Origin: Teichococcus aerophilus
GTDB taxonomy: Bacteria > Pseudomonadota > Alphaproteobacteria > Acetobacterales > Acetobacteraceae
Assembly: GCF_014490485.1 (NCBI RefSeq)
Contig: NZ_JACTVA010000001.1
Span: 62,001 to 126,000, forward strand
Length of the DNA stretch: 64,000 nt
Direction of reading: 5' to 3'
Within the stretch, counting starts at the first letter, position 1; each line of letters begins with the position of its first letter. The notes beneath the pieces were generated by a model. It saw only the letters and a program-made list of their open reading frames with translations, did not search any database and had not been told where the DNA came from. This document shows positions 58,698-64,000 of this stretch, piece by piece. A program made the position numbers and the translations under genes.

Positions 58698-60038
58698 ATG
58701 GCCCTTCCGCCGATTATGCCGGTGCAGAACGATGCCGCCCTTCCGGACGCTGTGGATGTCGCCGTTATCGGCGGCGGCATCGCGGGCGTTGCCGCCGCCT
58801 ACTATCTGGCCAAGGCGGGCCAGTCCGTCGCCGTGTTGGAGAAGGGTGTGATCGCCGGCGAGCAATCCAGCCGCAACTGGGGCTGGTGCCGCGTGCAGAA
58901 CCGCGACGAGCGGGAAATCCCGCTGATGCAGCGCAGCTTGGAACTGTGGGATGGGCTGCGCGCCGAGACCGGCGGCGATTACGGCTTCCGCCGCGACGGG
59001 CTGGTCTACGTCACCCGCTCCCAGGCTGATATGGACCGTTGGCAGGGCTGGGTCGACATGGCTCGCCAGTACCAGGTTCACAGCCGTATGCTGACGGCGC
59101 AGGAGGCCCGCGCCGCCACACCCGGCAATGACGGGGCCTGGATCGGCGGCGTCGCCTCGCCAACGGATGGGATGGCGGATCCCTTCATCGCGGTGCCGAC
59201 CCTGGCGAAGGCCGCGCGACGCGCCGGTGCCACCATTCACCAGCGTTGCGCCGTGCGAGGCCTGGATATGACCGCCGGCCGCGTCGCCGGCGTCATTACC
59301 GAGAAGGGGCGCATCCGTGCCGGCGCGGTGCTGCTGGCCGGCGGCGCCTGGTCCTCCATGATGCTACGGCGGCACGGCGTGGACCTGCCACAGGCCAGCA
59401 TCCGCTCCACCGTCTTCCTGACCCAGGAAGCCCCCAACGTAACGGCGGGTGGCATGAACACGCCCGAGATCACCATCAGCCGGCGGGAGAATGGTGGCTA
59501 CATCGTCGCTGCCAATAACCGCGGCCGGATCGAGCTGACGCCGGCCGGCCTCCGGCATGCCCGCAAGTTCTGGCCGACGCTGGTGAGCCGCTGGAACAGC
59601 GTATCCTTCGGCATGGGAGCTTCCTTTTTCCGTGGGCCGGACGCGCATATGGGGCGGTGGTCCTTCGACCGGCCAACGCTGTTCGAGGCAGAGGACATGC
59701 GCATCCTCGACCCGAAGCCGAGCCAGGGCGTGGAGGAGCCCGCTCTGGCGCAGCTCGCCCGTTCCTGGCCCGCGCTGGCGGGGACGCGGGCGCAGGCCAC
59801 CTGGGGGGGATGGATCGATTCCACACCAGACGCCGTGCCGGTAATCGCGCCGATCGATGCCTTGCCGGGCCTGTTCCTCTCCACCGGCTTCAGCGGGCAC
59901 GGCTTCGGCATCGGGCCAGGGGCGGGCAGGCTGGCGGCGGACCTGATCCTCGGCGTTTCGCCCATCGTCGCGCCGGAGGAGTTTCGCCTGGACCGGCTCA
60001 TCGATGGATCGCCGATCCGGCAGCCCGGCATGATTTGA
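58698..60038 (+). CDS. FAD-dependent amine/amino-acid oxidase, DAO family
   Basis: 446 residues. FAD motif DVAVIGGGIAGVAAAYYLAKAG near 16-37, SRNWGWCRVQNRDEREIPLM near 58-77, substrate/FAD stretch GMNTPEITISRRENGGYIVAANNRG, and the late ATWGGWIDSTPDAVPVIAP with GLFLSTGFSGHGFGIGPGAG. The pattern matches the glycine/D-amino-acid oxidase group including gamma-glutamylputrescine oxidase-like enzymes. It produces an imine plus hydrogen peroxide, or reduces quinone. Last gene of the operon, ending with a hairpin. RidA in the same operon would hydrolyse its product. Confidence 0.87.
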   Translation: MALPPIMPVQNDAALPDAVDVAVIGGGIAGVAAAYYLAKAGQSVAVLEKGVIAGEQSSRNWGWCRVQNRDEREIPLMQRSLELWDGLRAETGGDYGFRRDGLVYVTRSQADMDRWQGWVDMARQYQVHSRMLTAQEARAATPGNDGAWIGGVASPTDGMADPFIAVPTLAKAARRAGATIHQRCAVRGLDMTAGRVAGVITEKGRIRAGAVLLAGGAWSSMMLRRHGVDLPQASIRSTVFLTQEAPNVTAGGMNTPEITISRRENGGYIVAANNRGRIELTPAGLRHARKFWPTLVSRWNSVSFGMGASFFRGPDAHMGRWSFDRPTLFEAEDMRILDPKPSQGVEEPALAQLARSWPALAGTRAQATWGGWIDSTPDAVPVIAPIDALPGLFLSTGFSGHGFGIGPGAGRLAADLILGVSPIVAPEEFRLDRLIDGSPIRQPGMI

Positions 60039-60067
60039 TCGGCGATTGGTAAGGGCGCCGCTAGCAC

Positions 60068-60102
60068 CTTCGGCGGGACGGCCATCGCCCATCCCACCGA
60101 AG
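60068..60102. terminator. Hairpin between convergent genes
   Basis: CTTCGG-C-GGGA (60068-60078) pairs with TCCC-A-CCGAAG (60092-60102), ten pairs with one mismatch and a 13-base loop, in the 80-bp gap between the oxidase and KDPG-aldolase genes. Likely terminates one or both. Confidence 0.55.
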
Positions 60103-60118
60103 CACTTCGCGTGTCGCC

Positions 60119-60850
60119 CTACTGAGCGCCCGCCTGCATCGCCGCCTTGGCCAGCGTGCGGATGCCGGCCCAGTCCCTGTCCTGGATGCTCTGCCGTGGT
60201 GCCATGAAGACGCCGCCGGCGGCGAAGACATTGGGCAGGCCGAGATACTCGCGCAGGTTGGCGGTGGAGACGCCGCCGGTGGGGCAGAAGCGGATATCGG
60301 GAAACAGCGGCTGCATGTGGCGCAGCCAGGCGGGGCCGCCATGCAACTCGGCCGGGAAGAACTTCAGTTCCAGGAAGCCGTGCTCGCGGGCCGCCAGGAC
60401 CTCGCCCGGCGTCACGGCGCCGGGGATGAAGGGGAGCCTGACCTCCTGCGCGGCCTGCGCCAGGGCGGGCGTGAAGCCGGGGCTGACCAGGAAGCGGGCG
60501 CCGGCATCCCGGGCGGCGGTGAAATGCGCCGGGCGGGTCAGCGTGCCGGCGCCAATGACGGCGCGGGTGGCGCGCTGGCACATGGCCTCGATCACCGGCA
60601 AGGCCTGCGGCGTGCGCAGCGTCACCTCGATGGCGGGAATGCCGGCATCTTCCAACGCATCCAGCAGCGGCGCGGCATCTTCCAGCCGGTCCACCTGCAG
60701 GATGGCGATGAGCGGCGTGCTGTGCTGCAGCAACGCGCTTACCGAAGGCTGGGGCGGTGACGTTTCCTGAGTCTGATCTTGCAGCACGGGCTGATCCTGG
60801 CTGAGAGAGGGCGATGAGGAGACGCTGGCATCAAACAGCGCCTCCGTCAC
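60119..60850 (-). CDS. KDPG/KHG aldolase-family protein
   Basis: 243 residues: a TIM barrel with an extra N-terminal tail of about 45 residues that is Ser/Gln rich and unlike the family (usual length about 210). Class I aldolase residues are present: Glu75 in IPAIEVTLRTPQAL and Schiff-base Lys163 in LELKFFPAE, with GAGTL near 101, FLVSPGFTP, IPGAVTPGEVL and CPTGGV near 189. It splits 2-keto-3-deoxy-6-phosphogluconate or 4-hydroxy-2-oxoglutarate into pyruvate plus an aldehyde. No Entner-Doudoroff partners are nearby; it lies 28 bp below a Tat-type SBP gene, so it may serve a special 2-keto-3-deoxy acid. Confidence 0.87.
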   Translation of the reverse strand: MTEALFDASVSSSPSLSQDQPVLQDQTQETSPPQPSVSALLQHSTPLIAILQVDRLEDAAPLLDALEDAGIPAIEVTLRTPQALPVIEAMCQRATRAVIGAGTLTRPAHFTAARDAGARFLVSPGFTPALAQAAQEVRLPFIPGAVTPGEVLAAREHGFLELKFFPAELHGGPAWLRHMQPLFPDIRFCPTGGVSTANLREYLGLPNVFAAGGVFMAPRQSIQDRDWAGIRTLAKAAMQAGAQ

Positions 60851-60878
60851 TGGAACAAGAGTGAACGCCCGGCCTGCG

Positions 60879-62465
60879 CTACGTCTTCTCCGCCCCCCAG
60901 AAGACCGGGAAGCCGTCGACGATGTTGCGGATATTCGCCCGGAATGCAGTGGGCTGGTAGTAGAAGCCGGTGGGAATGTACGGCAGGTCCTGGAAGGCCT
61001 GGCGCTGCATCTCGGTGGCGATGCGCTTCTGCTCGGCCTCGTCCGTTGCCACCAGGAAGCTGTCGCGCAGTTGCTCGATCCGCTCGCTGGTGGGCCAGCC
61101 GACCGGGCCGCGCTGGCCGATGCCGCGCATGAAGGAATTGCCCGCCGGGTTCACCGCCACCACGCCGGGCAGGTAGTTGCACCACACGCTCCAACCCCCC
61201 TTGTCCGGTGCGTTGCGGGAAGACAGGCGCGGCAGCACCGTGCCCCAATCCAGCGGCTGGTAGTCCAGGTTGATGCCGGTGCGGCGGAACATGTCGGCGG
61301 TGATCTCGCTCATCGCATTCAGTGCCGGCAGGTCGCTGGGGACGATGAACACCACTTTCTCGCCCTTGTAGCCTGCTTCTTCCAGCGCGCGCTTTACGCG
61401 GTCCAGGCTGCGGGCCGAGGTCAGCGCCTCCATCCCGGCATCGTTCGCCAACGGGGAACCGGGGGTGAAGAAGCCGACCTTGTCCTGCCAAAGGCTGGTG
61501 TCGTCGCCCATGGTGGCGGTCATGTAGTCCGACTGGTTGATCCCGGCGAGGAAGGCGCGGCGGATGGCCGGGTTGTCGAATGGCGGATGCAACTGGTTGA
61601 ACCGGATCATGCCGAGGTAGCCGCCCTTGTCCTTCACCGCGACGGTAATGTTTCGGCTGCGCTTCAGCATGGGCAGCAGATCGGGAATCGGCTGTTCCCA
61701 CCAGTCCATCTCGCCCGATTGCAACGCGGCGGCGGCGGTGGAGGCGTCGGGGATGGTGTGCCATGCCACCCGGTCCAGCTTCACCACCTTGCCGCCGGCC
61801 ATGAAGCTTGGCGGCTCGCTGCGCGGCACGTAGCCGGTGAACTTTTCGTACACCGCGCGCTGGCCGGCCATGCGTTCCCCCGCCAGGAAGCGGAAGGGGC
61901 CGCTGCCCACCATCTCCGTCACCTGGATGGAGATATCGGTGCGCGCCAGGCGCTCCGGCATGATGAAGCAGACGCTGGAGGCCTTGCCGAGCGCGAAGGG
62001 CAATTGCGGGAAGGGCTTCTTCAGGCGGATGCGAATCACGCTGTCCGAGGCTGCGGTGATCTCATCCGCCGTCGCGCGCAGCGTCTGGCCCAGCGCGTCG
62101 TTGCGGCACCAGCGTTCGATGCTGGCGGCGGCGTCCCGCGCCAGGACGGGGGTGCCGTCATGGAAGGTCAGGCCCGGCCGCAGCGTGATCAGCCAGGTGA
62201 GGCCGTTATCCTCCACCGTATGGCCCGCCACCATCTGCGGCTGCGGCACGAAGTTGCCGTCCAGGCCATAGAGCGTGTCGAACACCATGGCGCCGTGGTT
62301 GCGGGTGGTGAGGCCGGTGGTCTGCACCGGGTCCAGCAGGGCGAGGTCCGATTGCGGGATGAATTTCAGGACCGAGCGGGCCTGTGCGTGGCTGATGGCT
62401 GGCCTGAAGAGCGGCGCCGCGGCGGCGGCGAGGGCGGATGTCAGCACGGTTCGGCGTTGTGGCAT
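60879..62465 (-). CDS. Family-5 solute-binding protein, Tat-like class
   Basis: 528 residues. N-terminus MPQRRTVLTSALAAAAAPLF with QRRTVL, cut near ISHAQA. Mature part begins LKFIPQSDLALLDPVQTTGL, with MVFDTLYGLDG, FHDGTPVLARDAAASIERW, MVGSGPFRFLAGE and the class ending GFPVFWGAEKT. It is paired with the KDPG-aldolase-like gene, the only family-5 SBP here not clearly linked to an amide hydrolase, which suggests the class also covers sugar acids or that the link is indirect. The AT-rich upstream region carries an inverted pair of similar 18-mers. Confidence 0.88.
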   Translation of the reverse strand: MPQRRTVLTSALAAAAAPLFRPAISHAQARSVLKFIPQSDLALLDPVQTTGLTTRNHGAMVFDTLYGLDGNFVPQPQMVAGHTVEDNGLTWLITLRPGLTFHDGTPVLARDAAASIERWCRNDALGQTLRATADEITAASDSVIRIRLKKPFPQLPFALGKASSVCFIMPERLARTDISIQVTEMVGSGPFRFLAGERMAGQRAVYEKFTGYVPRSEPPSFMAGGKVVKLDRVAWHTIPDASTAAAALQSGEMDWWEQPIPDLLPMLKRSRNITVAVKDKGGYLGMIRFNQLHPPFDNPAIRRAFLAGINQSDYMTATMGDDTSLWQDKVGFFTPGSPLANDAGMEALTSARSLDRVKRALEEAGYKGEKVVFIVPSDLPALNAMSEITADMFRRTGINLDYQPLDWGTVLPRLSSRNAPDKGGWSVWCNYLPGVVAVNPAGNSFMRGIGQRGPVGWPTSERIEQLRDSFLVATDEAEQKRIATEMQRQAFQDLPYIPTGFYYQPTAFRANIRNIVDGFPVFWGAEKT

Positions 62466-63002
62466 GGGAAGGCGCTCCTGTGGAAACGCGCGGGCCGAGC
62501 CAGGGGCCAGACGCTATTATCGTATATCAAACTAAAGCCATTATGGGCGCAAGTGCGATTAAATGGCCGGATTCGCGCAGAATGCTGTCAAATTTGATAT
62601 ATTGTAATGGCCTACTGCGTACATCTTGGGAGGCCAGGGATGTGGCAGATGGACGTCCGTGCAGTGCGCGGACGTTTTGGCCCGTGACGGCCGGGGGGTG
62701 CCGACAGGTGCGCTTGGCGGTGTGTCGGCACCGACGCAGCCCTGTGCCGTCGGAGCCGCAGATGGAACAAGTGCTGGAGCAGATGCTGCGGCTGCATCAC
62801 GGACAGGCGCCGAGCTTGGATACGGTGCCGGATCGTGCGGAGCGCCGTTCGGCCTGACGCCGATCGACACACAATGGCTTATTTGCCGCGTATCGTGCTG
62901 GCTGCCGGCACCGGGATGACCCAGGCTAGCGCCGGGGTGCGCGGACAATCCGTTTGCCGGTGCGGGGAGTAGCGCGGCCAGGCGCCGCGCCAGGCTGCCC
63001 GC
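62466..63002. other. Intergenic region with AT-rich inverted motif pair, no gene recognised
   Basis: 537 bases between the SBP start and the end of the GNAT gene. The first 150 bases are AT-rich and hold ATTATCGTATATCAAACT (62516-62533) and, in inverted orientation, AATTTGATATATTGTAAT (62591-62608), 14 of 18 positions alike. The rest (about 62620-63002) is GC-rich with no convincing gene; it may contain decayed sequence. Confidence 0.45.
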
Positions 63003-63893
63003 TCAGCCCAGCGCCTGGCTGGCCAGGGCGAAGCGCCGCGCCTCGCCCGGTATCGGGGCCGGCAGGGGCGGGCCGTGCAGGCCCATGGCAGTCACGGAAT
63101 CATAGATCGGCAGGCCGCAAAGGTGGATTTCGGCGGCGAAGGCCTTGGCGGTGGCCGGCACGTCGACGCGCAGGAAGCGGCCCTCATGCGCCCGCACATG
63201 CGGCAGCGTCACCGCAATCGCATCCTGTTGCGTGGCCGCGATCACCGGCCCGACCAGATGCCCGCGCCCGAAGGGGCGGCAGAGGGCGTAGGCGACGACC
63301 TGCCCCTCCCGCTCCAGCACGCGACCCGCCGATTCCGCCAGCAGCCGCGCCAGCACCTCCGACCGGTCGCAGCCCATGGCCGTCTGGTCGAGGCGCAGCA
63401 GGCTGGGCAGGTCGGCGGGGGTCATGTCGCGCAGGCCGGCATCGTCCGCGTCCGCGTCCGAGCCGGGCGGGCGCTGCGCGATGCCCTGGCACTGCCAGAC
63501 TTCTTGCCCAAAGCCGTAATGCAGGGACCGGTACAGGCGGCGCGCGGCGCGGGTGGCGGTCAGGCCCAGCCGGCGGCCCGGGTTGCGGCGGTGCACCTCC
63601 GCCATCAGCCAATGCCCGGCGCCCTGCTCCTGCAACCGTGGGGAGGTGACCAGCATGCCGACCATGCTGAAGGCCGGGCCGTAATGCCACCACATCACGG
63701 AACTGACGACGCGGCCGATCTCATCGACCAGCACCAGGCCCTGGCCGAGCTCGCGCAGCATCTGCCAGTCGCCCGCACGGTGGGGCCAGGAGACGCCGAC
63801 GGTGAGCGCATGCAGCTGCGCCAGTTCCACCTCGGCGATGTCCCGCAGACTCAGCTCGAAGGGGTCGAGCCGGAAATGTACATCGCCCGTCAC
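63003..63893 (-). CDS. Tandem GNAT-family N-acetyltransferase
   Basis: 296 residues if started at the GTG at 63893. First GNAT module about 1-140: VSSVMWWHYGPAFSMVGMLVTSPRLQEQGAGHWLM with acetyl-CoA loop positions Q-x-x-G-A-G, then RRLYRSLHYGFG. Second half about 150-290 has LRDMTPADLPSLLRLDQTAMGCDRSEVLARLL and QVVAYALCRPFGRGHLVGPVIA, like Acetyltransf_18. A longer reading to 63971 (GTG) crosses a TATAAT at 63956-63951, better read as the promoter -10. Substrate unknown. It is separate from the SBP modules. Confidence 0.8.
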   Translation of the reverse strand: MTGDVHFRLDPFELSLRDIAEVELAQLHALTVGVSWPHRAGDWQMLRELGQGLVLVDEIGRVVSSVMWWHYGPAFSMVGMLVTSPRLQEQGAGHWLMAEVHRRNPGRRLGLTATRAARRLYRSLHYGFGQEVWQCQGIAQRPPGSDADADDAGLRDMTPADLPSLLRLDQTAMGCDRSEVLARLLAESAGRVLEREGQVVAYALCRPFGRGHLVGPVIAATQQDAIAVTLPHVRAHEGRFLRVDVPATAKAFAAEIHLCGLPIYDSVTAMGLHGPPLPAPIPGEARRFALASQALG

Positions 63894-63950
63894 GTCCTGG
63901 TCCCTTTCGGCGGCGGCGCGGCAAGCCTGCCGTCCCACCCGGTTGGCGCC

Positions 63951-63956
63951 ATTATA
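63951..63956 (-). promoter_or_regulatory. Possible -10 box for the GNAT gene
   Basis: TATAAT on the minus strand, about 58 bases before the chosen GTG start, an exact -10 match; the expected -35 position carries only GCTTCA, a weak match. Confidence 0.35.
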
Positions 63957-64000
63957 CCGGCACCGCCCCACATGAAGCGTCGTTTTGCCCGGCCGATTCG

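Noticed and set aside
60861-62597. A 578-residue frame antisense to the Tat-type SBP
   Set aside because: Shadow of the SBP gene; no motif or ribosome site.
62626-62919. A 97-residue frame in the gap upstream of the last SBP
   Set aside because: No ribosome site and Gly/Ala/Cys-rich composition typical of random GC-rich frames.

Overview
The window is very GC-rich (AT-rich only in a few promoter regions), densely packed, and biased to nutrient uptake and catabolism. I count 49 protein genes, two clear pseudogenes and no RNA genes, insertion sequences, phage genes or CRISPR arrays. The GC content, Tat-type signal peptides, and mass of Bug/TctC and family-5 solute-binding proteins (SBPs) suggest an environmental Alphaproteobacterium, perhaps Acetobacteraceae (Roseomonas-like). 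This is inference; a Betaproteobacterium of the Bordetella/Variovorax kind also has many Bug proteins.

Layout. 1-5.4 kb: end of a hydantoinase B gene, an FAD oxidoreductase, and a LysR gene divergent from an SBP, then a decayed ACR3 arsenite pump. 5.4-13.8 kb: a probable IclR regulon with two SBPs and two divergent M28-like peptidases, plus a deleted Fe/2OG oxygenase relic. 14.2-15.5 kb: metY with a leader hairpin. 15.7-25.1 kb: a probable GntR regulon with penicillin-acylase-like hydrolase, SBP, amidase, aminotransferase and an NTF2-FMO fusion. 25.2-29.5 kb: MarR-GNAT fusion, Bug SBP, aldo/keto reductase, LysR. 29.7-39.4 kb: LacI divergent from a TRAP / VOC / RuBisCO-like / acid-sugar-kinase operon that continues into an amidohydrolase and SBP. 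39.7-40.9 kb: nhaA. 41.0-48.0 kb: IclR divergent from an operon with two HMG-CoA-lyase-like enzymes, a CoA-transferase, an SMP-30 lactonase and two Bug SBPs. 48.0-53.7 kb: SBP, 2-hydroxyacid dehydrogenase, IclR, Bug SBP and an XRE-cupin regulator. 53.8-60.0 kb: Bug SBP, RidA, SBP, gamma-glutamyltransferase, FAD oxidase. 60.1-64 kb: KDPG-aldolase-like gene with SBP, then a GNAT acetyltransferase.

How it works together. Fourteen of 49 genes encode SBPs (eight family 5, five Bug, one DctP), yet only the TRAP system has its membrane part here: there is no Dpp/Opp-like permease or ATPase and no TctA/TctB. The family-5 SBPs form two visible classes, one Sec-exported and one Tat-like. Most sit beside a hydrolase of an amide or related bond (M28, penicillin acylase, amidase, gamma-glutamyltransferase, amidohydrolase) and a dedicated regulator. 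The region reads as a set of separately controlled scavenging modules, each pairing a receptor with a matching enzyme, that probably share permeases encoded elsewhere. Several regulators have convincing candidate operators. The best are a GAACC-N3-GGTTC palindrome at the same distance from two start codons, and twin TTCTAT palindromes in an IclR-controlled promoter.
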